The notes beneath the pieces are model-generated. The model was not told the DNA's origin. It saw only the letters and a program-made list of their open reading frames with translations, and did not search any database. A DNA stretch of 64,000 nucleotides from PCPOR2b sp965220385 (GTDB lineage Bacteria > Poribacteria > WGA-4E > PCPOR2b). Shown here piece by piece: positions 8,944 through 17,939 of the stretch. Both the position numbers and the translations under genes were made by a program. The DNA lies in contig OZ244825.1 of NCBI GenBank assembly GCA_965220385.1, forward strand, positions 4,278,001 through 4,342,000, read 5' to 3'. Numbering within the stretch: the stretch's first letter is position 1; every line of letters starts with the position of its first letter.

Positions 8944-10668
8944 ATGAACGAGACAACAAATGAAACGGAAAAAGATAGCACGAGCGAGTCCACCTCTACG
9001 ACCGACTTCATCCGGCAGGCAGTTCAGGAGGATTTACGGACAAACCGATTCGATGGTCGTGTCCATACGCGCTTTCCACCAGAGCCGAACGGCTATCTGC
9101 ATATTGGCCACGCCAAAGCCATCTGCATTGACTTCGGTATCGCGCAAGACTTTGATGGGCTTTGCAATTTGCGATTCGATGATACCAATCCAACAAGAGA
9201 AAGCATTGAATACGTGGAATCGCAGAAGGAAGATATACGATGGCTCGGATTTGACTGGGAAGATCGGGAGTTCTACGCTTCGGACTATTTCGAACTACTC
9301 TGCGAATATGCCGTGAAACTCATCAAGAAAGGGAAGGCATACGTCTGCGACCTAAACCCCGATGAGATCCGGGAGTACCGTGGCACGTTGACGGAGCCAG
9401 GGGTGAATAGCCCGGATCGTGACCGTTCTGTTGAGGAAAATCTTGACCTTTTCGAGCGTATGAGGGCGGGTGAATTTTCGGACGGTGAGCGTACACTTCG
9501 CGCCAAAATTGATATGGAATCCCCCAATTTGAACATGCGGGATCCGGTCATGTACCGCATCCGGCGGGCAACCCACTATAGACAGGGGGATAAATGGTGC
9601 ATCTATCCGATGTACGACTTCACGCATGGCCAGAACGATTCGATAGAGGGCATCACCCACTCGTTATGTTCGCTCGAATATGAGGACCATCGTCCCTTGT
9701 ATGATTGGTATCTTGACGAATTAGAAATCTATCACCCGCAGCAGATTGAGTTCGCTCGACTCAATCTCAGCAATACGATATTAAGTAAACGGTGGCTCGT
9801 CCAACTGGTGGAGTCAGGATATGTCAGCGGGTGGGATGATCCACGCATGCCGACACTATCCGGTTTCCGAAGAAAGGGCTACACAGCGGAAGCCATCCGA
9901 GATTTTTGTAATCGGATCGGCGTGGCGAAAAGCGACAATGTGGTCGATATTGCGCTCCTTGAATACTGCCTCCGCCAAGATTTGAATATACGTGCCCCGC
10001 GTGTGATGGCTGTACTGCGTCCGATCAAGGTGATTATTGACAACTATCCGGAGGGCGAGGTGGAGGAGTTAGATGCCGAGAACAATCCGGAGGACGAGAG
10101 TATGGGGCATCGGAAGATTCCGTTTTCGCGCGAGATCTATATCGATCGAGAAGATTTTATGGAAGACCCTCCGCGAAAGTACTTCCGTTTGGCACCCGGT
10201 CGTGAGGTACGGCTGAAACACGCCTACTACATCACATGTGTCGATGTGGTTAAGGATGAACAGACGGGAGAGGTGACTGAGCTGCATTGCACCTACGATC
10301 CGGAGACACGGGGAGGCTGGTCTGAAGATGGACGCCGGGTAAGAGGAACGTTGCACTGGGTTTCCGCCCCCCACGCGCTCGAAGCCGAAGTTCGCTTATT
10401 CGACCATCTTTTCACCGAACCGAACCCCAATGTTCTCACGGATGATGATTTCGAGGCAAACCTGAACCCAAACTCGCTGGAGGTATTGCAATCGTGTCAG
10501 GTTGAATCCAGTCTCGCCGGTGCTGCACCGGGAACTCAGTATCAGTTCCTGAGAACGGGCTATTTCTGCGTAGACCCCGATTCCTCCGATGAAAAACTGG
10601 TGTTTAACCGAGCAGTAACATTACGGGACACTTGGGCAAAAATTCAAAGGTCGCAGCAGCGCCAGTAG
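8944..10668 (+). CDS. glnS: Glutaminyl-tRNA synthetase
   Basis: A 574-residue class I synthetase that charges tRNA-Gln with glutamine. The HIGH motif is at residues 53-56 (in PPEPNGYLHIGHAK) and the KMSKS equivalent LSKR at about 280-283. The PPEPNG context is the GlnRS form, distinct from the bacterial GluRS form in the neighbouring gene. Length matches bacterial GlnRS including its two beta-barrel anticodon domains. A serine/threonine/glutamate-rich tail of about 20 residues precedes the conserved core. AAGGA lies eight bases upstream of the ATG. The gene has tandem promoters and runs convergently into gltX. Confidence 0.95.
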   Translation: MNETTNETEKDSTSESTSTTDFIRQAVQEDLRTNRFDGRVHTRFPPEPNGYLHIGHAKAICIDFGIAQDFDGLCNLRFDDTNPTRESIEYVESQKEDIRWLGFDWEDREFYASDYFELLCEYAVKLIKKGKAYVCDLNPDEIREYRGTLTEPGVNSPDRDRSVEENLDLFERMRAGEFSDGERTLRAKIDMESPNLNMRDPVMYRIRRATHYRQGDKWCIYPMYDFTHGQNDSIEGITHSLCSLEYEDHRPLYDWYLDELEIYHPQQIEFARLNLSNTILSKRWLVQLVESGYVSGWDDPRMPTLSGFRRKGYTAEAIRDFCNRIGVAKSDNVVDIALLEYCLRQDLNIRAPRVMAVLRPIKVIIDNYPEGEVEELDAENNPEDESMGHRKIPFSREIYIDREDFMEDPPRKYFRLAPGREVRLKHAYYITCVDVVKDEQTGEVTELHCTYDPETRGGWSEDGRRVRGTLHWVSAPHALEAEVRLFDHLFTEPNPNVLTDDDFEANLNPNSLEVLQSCQVESSLAGAAPGTQYQFLRTGYFCVDPDSSDEKLVFNRAVTLRDTWAKIQRSQQRQ

Positions 10669-10676
10669 GAAGACTT

Positions 10677-10714
10677 GAAAAACGCTATCAGTTCTCCTGA
10701 ATATGGCTGATAGC
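10677..10714 (-). terminator. Rho-independent terminator at the end of gltX
   Basis: GCTATCAG and its complement CTGATAGC (10684-10691 and 10707-10714) form an 8-bp stem that overlaps the gltX stop codon. On the minus strand it is followed by GTTTTTC. The loop is long (15 bases), so strength is uncertain. Confidence 0.5.
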
Positions 10715-12148
10715 TCTGTCTAACCGCTCAAGCACTGCTTCCCTACCGAGCAGAACGATAATATCGAACAAACCAGGTCCACCCGCTTCGCCGCTCAGTG
10801 CAACCCGTAACGGCTGCATCGCCTTGATTCGACTAATCTCGTTTGCTTCGATGTGTGCCCAGATTGCCGCTTCAATCGGCTCCGTCTCAAATACTTCAAC
10901 CGCTGCTAAAACATCGCGGAGTCCCTGCAAAATCCCGGCGGGATCGCCCTTCCACCACTTCTTAACCGCTTTGGGGTCATAGTCAAAATCGTCGGTGAAA
11001 AGGTAACTGTAGGAAGTAATATCTGCCAGCGTCTCCAACCGATCCCCAACCGCTGCAACAAATTGTTCCAGCCACGTCCGGCTCCTCTCTTCCCCCGAAA
11101 AACCCGCCTTCTGCAAGAAGGGAATAACCGCGTCGGTTCGCGCTGATAGGTCTAACTGCGTAATATAGTGCCCGTTCAACCATTGGAGTTTTTGGAGGTC
11201 AAACACACTGCCGCTCTTTCCCACCCGATCGAGGTCGAATTTCTCAATCAGTTCGGCAACAGCGAAAATTTCCTCTTTGTCGTCATAAGACCAACCGAGC
11301 CGTACGAGAAAGTTAACTAACGCCTCCGGTAGATACCCATCATCACGATACTGCCCAACGGAGGTGGCACCGTGCCGCTTACTCAACTTTTCGCCCTTGC
11401 TGCTGCCCAGCACCATCGGCAGATGTGCACACTGCGGTGGGTCAATGCCAAGCGCCTGACAAATTAGGAGCTGCTTCGGCGTGTTGGAAAGGTGGTCTGC
11501 GCCCCTGATAACATGCGTTATTCCCATCTCGATATCATCAATAATCGAGGTGAAATTATAGAGTGGGGAACCGTTGGACCTGACAATAATAAAGTCGTCG
11601 AGCGTCTCGGCTTCAAATTTGACCACGTCAAGTACGAGGTCATGCAAAATGATTGCACCTTCTGGAATTTTGAGTCGAATTGTTGATGTGCGTCCCTCCG
11701 CTTCAAGTTCCTCCCGATCCGCTTCCGTCAGATGTCTGCACTTTCCGGAGTATCCCTGTGGACGTTTTTCCACGCGAGCACGCGTCCGCATCTGATCTAA
11801 TTCTTCGGGAGTGCAGTAACAGCGATATGCGTCACCGGTGTCGAGTAATTGCTGAACATATTTGCGGTAAAGATCGCCGCGCTCTGTTTGAACATACGGT
11901 GCGTGGGGACCTCCAACCCTCGGTCCCTCGTCCCAATCCAGTCCGAGCCATTCCATCGACTCGTAGATGCCCCGCATCGATTCGTCAGTAGATCTGGCTT
12001 CGTCGGTATCGTCAATCCGAAGGATAAACGTTCCGCCGTGATGCTTTGCGAAAAGCCAATTAAACAGCGCTGTGCGCGCGCCTCCAATATGAAGAAATCC
12101 CGTCGGCGAGGGCGCAAAGCGAACACGAACGGGTTGGTCTGTTGCCAT
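10688..12148 (-). CDS. gltX: Glutamyl-tRNA synthetase
   Basis: A 486-residue class I synthetase that charges tRNA-Glu. HIGG occupies residues 20-23 (FAPSPTGFLHIGG) and KLSKR is at 254-258. A zinc-ligand-like cluster (CYC near 110-112, then C137 and H139) matches the SWIM-type zinc site of bacterial GluRS. Length is normal. AAAGGAG lies about ten bases before the ATG and a TATAAT box a little further upstream. Because glnS is also present, this enzyme need not mischarge tRNA-Gln, although that cannot be read from sequence. Confidence 0.95.
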   Translation of the reverse strand: MATDQPVRVRFAPSPTGFLHIGGARTALFNWLFAKHHGGTFILRIDDTDEARSTDESMRGIYESMEWLGLDWDEGPRVGGPHAPYVQTERGDLYRKYVQQLLDTGDAYRCYCTPEELDQMRTRARVEKRPQGYSGKCRHLTEADREELEAEGRTSTIRLKIPEGAIILHDLVLDVVKFEAETLDDFIIVRSNGSPLYNFTSIIDDIEMGITHVIRGADHLSNTPKQLLICQALGIDPPQCAHLPMVLGSSKGEKLSKRHGATSVGQYRDDGYLPEALVNFLVRLGWSYDDKEEIFAVAELIEKFDLDRVGKSGSVFDLQKLQWLNGHYITQLDLSARTDAVIPFLQKAGFSGEERSRTWLEQFVAAVGDRLETLADITSYSYLFTDDFDYDPKAVKKWWKGDPAGILQGLRDVLAAVEVFETEPIEAAIWAHIEANEISRIKAMQPLRVALSGEAGGPGLFDIIVLLGREAVLERLDRAISHIQEN

Positions 12149-12168
12149 TGTGATATTTACTCCTTTAT

Positions 12169-12174
12169 ATTATA
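12169..12174 (-). promoter_or_regulatory. -10 box upstream of gltX
   Basis: TATAAT on the minus strand sits only a few bases upstream of the AAAGGAG ribosome binding site of gltX. A clear -35 hexamer is not visible (TATCAA at about 17 bases). The transcript would have a very short leader. Confidence 0.4.
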
Positions 12175-12274
12175 GTTTCATCGTATTGCTTTTGATACAT
12201 GCTGTTGCGATTCCGAAACACCGACTTAATCCTCACAGGTTTCCCACAAAAGCAACTCGGATTTTTTAAGAAAC

Positions 12275-12303
12275 CGAAATATAACTACTAACGTTATATT
12301 TCG
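12275..12303. repeat. 11-bp inverted repeat with 7-base loop
   Basis: CGAAATATAAC (12275-12285) and its exact complement GTTATATTTCG (12293-12303) flank TACTAAC. It is AT-rich and is not followed by a T run on either strand, so it is not an ordinary terminator. Confidence 0.7.
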
Positions 12304-12480
12304 CTGCAAAAAAATTTCCAAAGCCCTGCCGCTGCACGAAATGGGTCATAGATAGCTGTGCAGCTGCCCGATTTGTCCCATAACTTGCGGTCATCAACAT
12401 TCGTTGGACAATTCAAAAGGCGGCTGAGATTAAGGTGCCCTATACGTAGCGTCAGACTGTGCTAAGCCGTAAAAGAGGTA

Positions 12481-12497
12481 ATGCCAAATATTGGCAT
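12481..12497. repeat. 17-base operator-like palindrome
   Basis: ATGCCAA and TTGGCAT are perfectly complementary around a central ATA. The size and symmetry suit a dimeric DNA-binding protein; no regulator is known for it. Confidence 0.5.
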
Positions 12498-12536
12498 TAT
12501 TATTGCATCTTGGAAGTTAATCAATTTGCCTCCTTG

Positions 12537-12566
12537 AGGAAAGCCGGTACTCTCACTGGCTTTCCT
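12537..12566 (+). repeat. 12-bp hairpin upstream of small ORF
   Basis: AGGAAAGCC (12537-12545) pairs with GGCTTTCCT (12558-12566), and the stem continues inward by three more pairs including one G-U, leaving a six-base loop. It lacks a T tract. It lies about 75 bases before the start at 12642 and may be an attenuator or transcript-stabilising structure. Confidence 0.5.
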
Positions 12567-12641
12567 ATTGCTCAGAATTATAGAAAATCGCTTCAATGCA
12601 GTAACCGAAACACCAAAGAACCAAGCAGAAAGGAAACTGAC

Positions 12642-12860
12642 ATGAGACAGAATCAAGACACTCAAAAGGACCGTCAGAATTTTTACGAACTCGCCTTAAT
12701 TCTTGCTGACGGGCAAGCCCGTAAAGATGATGAATATTATTGGTCAGATTTTATTGACAACCTGTCACAAATCTGTGACGAGTTTGCGTATAGTATTCAC
12801 CCTAAGGAGAAACCGCGTCGCGCTGGGTTGCAATCTCGCTACCCTTCCTATCGGGTATAG
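12642..12860 (+). CDS. Hypothetical small protein, 72 residues
   Basis: AGGAA lies seven bases before ATG at 12642, and the product is a charged, glutamine- and aspartate-rich soluble protein with a YYWSDFIDNL core. A longer frame extends upstream to 12459 but has no ribosome binding site and passes through the palindrome-rich region, so the short form is preferred. I do not recognise a family. It is convergent with trpA, whose stop lies 38 bases further on. Confidence 0.5.
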   Translation: MRQNQDTQKDRQNFYELALILADGQARKDDEYYWSDFIDNLSQICDEFAYSIHPKEKPRRAGLQSRYPSYRV

Positions 12861-12898
12861 TTTTGCGATAGGTTTCGTAGGCTTCGGAAGGTTTTCTG

Positions 12899-13705
12899 TT
12901 AAATCTCTCCCCGCCCCCCCGCTACCAACTCCTCCGCAAATTTCTTCACGTTTGATAAGATCGCCGCTTCGTCTCCCAGATGTTCTTCAATAACGTTAAC
13001 AATTGCGCTGCCAACGATGACGCCGTCCGCAAGACGTGCAACTGTATTGGCTTGTTCGCTTGTTGAGACCCCAAATCCTACACAGATCGGCTTTTGAGTC
13101 TGTTTTCTCAACTTAGCGATCATCGGCTGAATCTCGTCCGAAAGGGACGCACGCGCCCCTGTAACACCGGTAACCGAGACGCAGTAGATAAAACCAGTAC
13201 TAACCGACGCGATGAGACGCATCCGTTCGGGCGAACTTGTGGGCGCAGCAAGGAAGACTGTGGCAATGTTATGTGCTGGCGCAGCCTCCAAAAGCGCGGA
13301 GGCTTCCTCTGGTGGAAGGTCTGGAATAATTACCCCATCCACGCCTGCCCTGGCCGCAGCAGCACAAAACTCTGCATCTCCCATCCGAAAAATCGGATTG
13401 TAGTAAGTCATCAACGTAATCGGAATCTGCGTCTCTTGCCGGAGGGTTTCAACCATATCAAGAACGTCCCGCAGCGAGATCTTGTCAACCAACGCCCGTT
13501 CACTTGCTTTCTGGATGCTTGGTCCATCTGCAATGGGATCGGAAAATGGGACGCCCAGCTCAATGAGATCGGCGCCCGCCCCTTCAAGCGTTAATAGCAG
13601 CTTTCCACTGATCTCTTGGGTTGGATCTCCGGCACAGATGTACGGCATAAACGCGCTCCGCCCCTCTGCGCGTAACTGCTCAAATTTCGCTTCAATTCGA
13701 TTCAA
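12899..13705 (-). CDS. trpA: Tryptophan synthase alpha subunit
   Basis: A 268-residue TIM barrel that cleaves indole-3-glycerol phosphate to indole and glyceraldehyde 3-phosphate and passes indole to TrpB. The catalytic Glu49 (LIELGVPFSDP) and Asp60 (IADGPS) fall at exactly the positions numbered in the E. coli enzyme, and the phosphate-binding loops near VGFGVS and VGSAIV are present. The start is a TTG at 13705 with GAGGTG five bases upstream. This TTG overlaps the TGA stop of the HEAT-repeat gene, which indicates translational coupling. No other trp gene is in the window. Confidence 0.95.
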   Translation of the reverse strand: MNRIEAKFEQLRAEGRSAFMPYICAGDPTQEISGKLLLTLEGAGADLIELGVPFSDPIADGPSIQKASERALVDKISLRDVLDMVETLRQETQIPITLMTYYNPIFRMGDAEFCAAAARAGVDGVIIPDLPPEEASALLEAAPAHNIATVFLAAPTSSPERMRLIASVSTGFIYCVSVTGVTGARASLSDEIQPMIAKLRKQTQKPICVGFGVSTSEQANTVARLADGVIVGSAIVNVIEEHLGDEAAILSNVKKFAEELVAGGRGEI

Positions 13706-14283
13706 TATAACACCTCATTATAACTATCGTTTTTAGTCTCATGCTCCTCAATCTGATGCAGTGTTTCACTCACATAGCGACGCAGCCACTCACTGTCAGT
13801 CGTCCTTGATAGCTCGTTAAGCGGTCCAATGGCTCGCGGAGACCCAATTTTTCCCAAAGCAATAATTGTCGCCGAACAGACAGATCGGTCCGGATCATTT
13901 AACGCCGCAATCAAGGGATCAACGGAGCGGGCAGCTCGCAAATCACCTAACGCAACAGCAGCAGCACACCGCATATCCGGCTCCATATCGTCCAGAAAAG
14001 GAATTAACGACTCAGCTGCCCGCACATCCCGTAGTGCCCCCAACGAAGAAATCGCAAAGCGACGCACAGTGCCATCCGAGTCCTGCAGCGCGTCAATAAG
14101 AGGTAGTACCGCTTGTGTATCCCCCATGGATTCCAACGCTTGTGCAGCATAAGATCGCATTTCCGCCGAATCCGACTTCAACTTGGGCAGAAGCACCCAC
14201 CGTGTCGTCGCATATTTCAGCGGAGGAAGCATCCGTTCCCACAGACTTACTAACGGCTTGAATAGAATGTATGTGTTCTGCAT
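13702..14283 (-). CDS. HEAT-repeat protein
   Basis: About 193 residues from the ATG at 14283; in-frame alternatives are a TTG at 14325 and an ATG at 14232, and none has a convincing ribosome binding site. The body is made of roughly four 31-residue bi-helical HEAT/PBS-lyase-like repeats, with the recurring pattern AAxALGxLxDxRAVxPLIxAL. Such scaffolds bind proteins or prosthetic groups; no catalytic motif is seen. Its stop codon overlaps the trpA start, so the two are probably made from one mRNA. A functional link to tryptophan synthesis is not known. Confidence 0.8.
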   Translation of the reverse strand: MQNTYILFKPLVSLWERMLPPLKYATTRWVLLPKLKSDSAEMRSYAAQALESMGDTQAVLPLIDALQDSDGTVRRFAISSLGALRDVRAAESLIPFLDDMEPDMRCAAAVALGDLRAARSVDPLIAALNDPDRSVCSATIIALGKIGSPRAIGPLNELSRTTDSEWLRRYVSETLHQIEEHETKNDSYNEVLY

Positions 14284-14427
14284 AATAGGTGGATAAACCA
14301 ATATGCTTGAGGAAACTGTGTTCAAAGCCGGTCGGAACCCCTTGGCACTGATATCTTCCGCCAGGAAACTGTTGTGCCGTTCACGATATTTTCGCCTATT
14401 TTTCGCGTGCGAATGTGTCCCTCGATA

Positions 14428-14856
14428 CTACACCTGAGGCGACAGAAAACGATCTGTATATTCAGGTTTTGTGCACTTGTCCATTACAACTTGCAAACCG
14501 TGTGAACGCGCTTTGGCTGCGGCATCTTCGTGAATAATTCCCAGTTGCATCCAGACAACCTTTGCCCCGATTTCGATCGCTTGATCAACAATCTCTGGCA
14601 CATATTCGGTCCGACGAAAAATATCAACAATTTCGATGGGTTGATCTTTTGGCACGTCGAGCAGACTTGGATATGCTTTCTCGCCTAAAACCTCATCGTA
14701 GGTCGGAGTAACAGGTATAATCCGGTAACCCTGTTCCTGCAAAAACTTTGCAACGCGATAACTGGGACGATCCAGCTTCGCAGAAAGCCCAACCACTGCG
14801 ATTGCTTTGTATTGAACGAACATATCATAAATTGAATCGGATGCGTGTGCAGACAT
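14428..14856 (-). CDS. CoA-binding domain protein (YccU-like)
   Basis: A 142-residue single-domain Rossmann protein of the CoA-binding (YccU) family. The first strand and loop VVGLSAKLDRPSY, the segment YRIIPVTPTYDEVLGEKAY, and the IVDIFRR and VVWMQLGI strands are all characteristic. These proteins bind CoA or a nucleotide; their biological role is poorly defined. ATG at 14856 is chosen because AAAGGGAG lies about seven bases upstream. Confidence 0.85.
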   Translation of the reverse strand: MSAHASDSIYDMFVQYKAIAVVGLSAKLDRPSYRVAKFLQEQGYRIIPVTPTYDEVLGEKAYPSLLDVPKDQPIEIVDIFRRTEYVPEIVDQAIEIGAKVVWMQLGIIHEDAAAKARSHGLQVVMDKCTKPEYTDRFLSPQV

Positions 14857-14895
14857 TTTGGTCTCCCTTTCTAAGTCCATTATTACTTACATCAG

Positions 14896-15573
14896 TTACA
14901 TCAATCCTAAACTTTCTCGAAAATAGTCGTGAAACTCATCCAGTTCTCTAAAAACCCTATGGGCAAAAGCCCGACTTTGCTCTGAAGGTGGCTTCATGTC
15001 CGGAATCATAACAGATGTCATACCTGCGTCGTAGGCGGCCTGAATACCAGCGTCTGAATCCTCCAAGACAAGACAATGCTTCGGGGCAACTTCCAGCTGC
15101 AACGCAGCAGCAAGAAAAATATCCGGCGCAGGCTTACCCTTTTGCACCTGATCGCCAGCGATCACTATGGGAAAATGGTCTAACAGATTTGTGAGCGATA
15201 GTTTGTGGATCGCTCGCTCATATTCCGTAGATGTTGCTACTGCCTTCGGTATTGAAATTTTGTCCAAGAAACCTAACAGATTCAGAAGTCCCGGTTTAAT
15301 GGATAGCTTGCCCTCATCAATCCAGCCATCAAGGTAGGAGCGATACCTTTTTCGCACAGCATCAACGGGAAAATCAGAGCCAAAAACTTCAACTAAAGTG
15401 CGGTCCGAATCCCAGCGATTGCGCCCCACCATAGTAACAAAAATATCCTCGGTGATGGGAAACCCGAAATCAACCCCTGCAAGCTGCCAAGCTTTGAGCG
15501 CGAGTGTTTCGGTATCGATCATCAGCCCATCCATATCAAAGATGACAGCCTTGCATTCACGTATTGATGGCAT
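14896..15573 (-). CDS. HAD-superfamily phosphatase / beta-phosphoglucomutase-like
   Basis: A 225-residue subfamily IA HAD protein. The nucleophile motif FDMDGLMIDT is at residues 12-21 (Asp13, with Asp15 as acid/base), motif III is the KGKPAPDIF lysine, and motif IV is LEDSDAG. A helical cap follows motif I. The sequence suits a sugar-phosphate phosphatase or a phosphoglucomutase; the two cannot be separated here. It lies 25 bases downstream of the sugar-acid dehydratase gene and is probably cotranscribed with it, which favours a sugar-phosphate substrate. Confidence 0.87.
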   Translation of the reverse strand: MPSIRECKAVIFDMDGLMIDTETLALKAWQLAGVDFGFPITEDIFVTMVGRNRWDSDRTLVEVFGSDFPVDAVRKRYRSYLDGWIDEGKLSIKPGLLNLLGFLDKISIPKAVATSTEYERAIHKLSLTNLLDHFPIVIAGDQVQKGKPAPDIFLAAALQLEVAPKHCLVLEDSDAGIQAAYDAGMTSVMIPDMKPPSEQSRAFAHRVFRELDEFHDYFRESLGLM

Positions 15574-15598
15574 AATTATCTCAACTCAAACCATAGGT

Positions 15599-16786
15599 TT
15601 ACCAATTCGCGGATCGGCTATCCCACAGATGTTTCTTGACTTCCTCCTCATTCAGGTCAGCTCCCCATCCCGGCTTTGTAGGAATTGTCATGTATCCGTC
15701 AACGATCTCCGGCGGATCGGTGACAAGGTCATCCTTCCACGGCACATCGTCAATGTCAATTTCCATAATGCGAACATTGGGTAGGACAGCACACAGGCTC
15801 GCGCTCATGTACGTCGCTATGTGACTATAGTAGTTGTGCGGCGCAATATTGGTCTGGTACACCTCCGCGAGGTCTCCGATCTTCTTGGACTGCGTGAACC
15901 CATTCCACGCAACGTCAATCATCATCACATCGGCAGCATGTAACTCAAAATAGGGAATGAACTCTCGCATGTAAAACAGGTTCTCACCGGTACAGATACG
16001 GGTAGTTGTCGACTCTTTGATCTGCAAGATTGCCTCTGGATCGTACATATCAATCTCGAGCCATTGCAGATCGAAAGGTTCTAATACCTTGGCGATTCGC
16101 AAACACGCTTCCGTTTTGAAGTTGAAATTGAGGTCCAAACAGAGTCCCACATCAGGACCAATCGCCTCCCGGAACGTCCCTATCAGCGTCTCAATGTGTC
16201 GCAGCAGCGCGGACGTAACTACCTGATCTGTGGTTCCTGAGCCACCTCCAAATCCGCTGAAGTACACCGACGCAGGCTCACCGGGTATCACGATATTGGT
16301 CTTGAGCGCGGTGAAGCCGCGTTCCACCACTTCCCGCCCTAAAGCAGTAATGTCGTCCATCGTTCTGAGTGGCGGCACACCAATCAGCTCATGATGTCTG
16401 GCACGGCTCGTCCCGCAATGGGACCAATACACTCGAACCTTGTCCCGCGTTGGTCCGCCGAATAATTCAACAACAGAGATGCCGAGTGCTTTCGCCTTGA
16501 TGTCGATAAGTGCGCACTCAATTCCAGCGATGGCTTTGGCTGCGATGCCGCCGGGGCTCTGGCGTGTCCCCCGAATCATGTCCCAAAACCGCATCTCGAA
16601 GGCTCTCGGATCCGTACCGATCAGTACCCGCTCCAAATCCTTGATTGTCCCGACGATGCCGTGAGGTGATCTACCGTCGCTGCATTCACCATAACCGGTT
16701 ATCCCCTCATCGGTCTCAACCTTGACAAATGTCCAAGGACGCCAGCCAGCATCCACAATAAATGTTTCAATATTCGTAATTTTCAT
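15599..16786 (-). CDS. Enolase-superfamily dehydratase (mandelate racemase/galactonate dehydratase type)
   Basis: A 395-residue enolase-superfamily enzyme. Metal ligands are the Asp in CLDLNF, the Glu in WLEIDMYD and the Glu in ICTGEN; the late Asp (MMIDVAWNG) and His (APHNYYSH) form the usual acid/base dyad. A lysine in ALKTN may be the second catalytic base. The ATG at 16786 follows GAGGGG, which overlaps the stop of the upstream oxidoreductase gene; an ATG at 16801 forms an ATGA overlap but lacks a ribosome binding site. Pairing with a Gfo/Idh/MocA enzyme suggests a two-step sugar-to-ketodeoxy-acid route. Confidence 0.86.
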   Translation of the reverse strand: MKITNIETFIVDAGWRPWTFVKVETDEGITGYGECSDGRSPHGIVGTIKDLERVLIGTDPRAFEMRFWDMIRGTRQSPGGIAAKAIAGIECALIDIKAKALGISVVELFGGPTRDKVRVYWSHCGTSRARHHELIGVPPLRTMDDITALGREVVERGFTALKTNIVIPGEPASVYFSGFGGGSGTTDQVVTSALLRHIETLIGTFREAIGPDVGLCLDLNFNFKTEACLRIAKVLEPFDLQWLEIDMYDPEAILQIKESTTTRICTGENLFYMREFIPYFELHAADVMMIDVAWNGFTQSKKIGDLAEVYQTNIAPHNYYSHIATYMSASLCAVLPNVRIMEIDIDDVPWKDDLVTDPPEIVDGYMTIPTKPGWGADLNEEEVKKHLWDSRSANW

Positions 16787-16797
16787 GCTGTTGCCCC

Positions 16798-17811
16798 TCA
16801 TAGATTCTGCGGCTGACCCGTCCGAATGGATTCAATCGCCTTGATCCCAATTTTGGTTGCGCGCAGCCCATCCTTCACCTTTGCGGCATTCACAGGATCG
16901 ATATCCTTCCCTACCCAATCAATTAACGCCCGCATCTCATCGACATATCCATGCGCTGCGCTACCGTCGCGGTAGTCAGATGGCAGATCTTCCATCGTGA
17001 AATCGGCAGGTTCCACTCCCCAAAACTTAATGGCGGGTTCACCATAATAACCGTAGAGCGTTGCTGTCTTTGCTCCACCGAACAGTTCGTAAAACGCCTT
17101 GCCAGCCAACGCCGGTGAACCGAAATCCCCGTTGATTGCGCTCGCCACACATCCGTTGGCAAACCGAATCGTAGCAACAACGCTATCGGTGATTTCGGGA
17201 ATGTTCGGATGCGTTAGGTTGCCACCTTCCGCATAAACGGTGGTGGGCTCTGCGCCAGCAAGCCAATACATCGCATCGAACAGATGACAACCCTGCGAAA
17301 GTACGTTGCCACCGCCTTCGATCGGATCGTTCGCCCAACTATCATCGCCCCACCGCGGATCCACCAACTGTCCAACCACCACAAGCGGAGTCGGAATCAC
17401 CTCCTTGAGTTTAGCAATGAAGGGCGAGAACCGCGCTTGAAATCCAGCCATCAATTTCACACCCGTACGTGCTACCGCAGCCTCGATCTGTTCGCACCCT
17501 TCAATCGTCAGTGCCAACGGTTTTTCGACAAAGAGTTGTTTCCCGGCTTCCGCAGCCTCAATCGCGAGAGGTACGTGCAAATCGTGATGAGTACAGATTA
17601 ATACAACGTCAACTAGATCGTCGCTGAAGAGATCTTGTGGCTCCGTTGTGCAATAGTCGCAGCCGACCTCCTTTTGCAACTGTTGAGCAGCTTCACTACG
17701 AACATCAGCGAATCCGCGCAAATGTGCCCCTTCGATCTCGGCGAGATTCCGTGCATGATGCGATCCCATCCCACCACATCCGATGAGTCCGACGCCAACC
17801 TTGTCTGGCAT
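16798..17811 (-). CDS. Gfo/Idh/MocA family oxidoreductase
   Basis: A 337-residue dehydrogenase with a standard nucleotide loop (GLIGCGGMGSHH) near residue 10 and the EKP signature in FVEKPLALT. The C-terminal domain has GGNVLSQGCHLFD, matching the substrate-binding region of inositol and glucose-fructose type enzymes. AAAGGAG lies seven bases before ATG at 17811; the in-frame GTG at 17817 is too close. It overlaps or abuts the downstream dehydratase gene, so the two are translationally linked. Confidence 0.9.
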   Translation of the reverse strand: MPDKVGVGLIGCGGMGSHHARNLAEIEGAHLRGFADVRSEAAQQLQKEVGCDYCTTEPQDLFSDDLVDVVLICTHHDLHVPLAIEAAEAGKQLFVEKPLALTIEGCEQIEAAVARTGVKLMAGFQARFSPFIAKLKEVIPTPLVVVGQLVDPRWGDDSWANDPIEGGGNVLSQGCHLFDAMYWLAGAEPTTVYAEGGNLTHPNIPEITDSVVATIRFANGCVASAINGDFGSPALAGKAFYELFGGAKTATLYGYYGEPAIKFWGVEPADFTMEDLPSDYRDGSAAHGYVDEMRALIDWVGKDIDPVNAAKVKDGLRATKIGIKAIESIRTGQPQNL

Positions 17812-17939
17812 AGCCACTCTCCTTTATCTCCTTTTTAATTTCTATTACGGCGTTTGGATATTTTACCTGTTTTGTTAAGCTATTGCAAGGTCAGTTATTA
17901 TCGCAGCTGCCCACTTAACCATTTAGGAGACTACTATGA

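Larger units (their letters stand above)
12149..12641 (+). other. 493-base intergenic region rich in inverted repeats, no long gene
   Basis: No convincing coding region is seen. The stretch contains an 11-bp inverted repeat (12275-12285 with 12293-12303), a 7-bp one (12331-12337 with 12358-12364), a 17-base near-palindrome (12481-12497) and a 12-bp hairpin (12537-12566). Such a density suggests a structured RNA or a regulatory region ahead of the small gene at 12642. Strand is nominal. Confidence 0.4.

Noticed and set aside
12459..12641. Upstream part of the 12642 frame as protein
   Set aside because: No ribosome binding site and it contains the 17-base palindrome and the hairpin.
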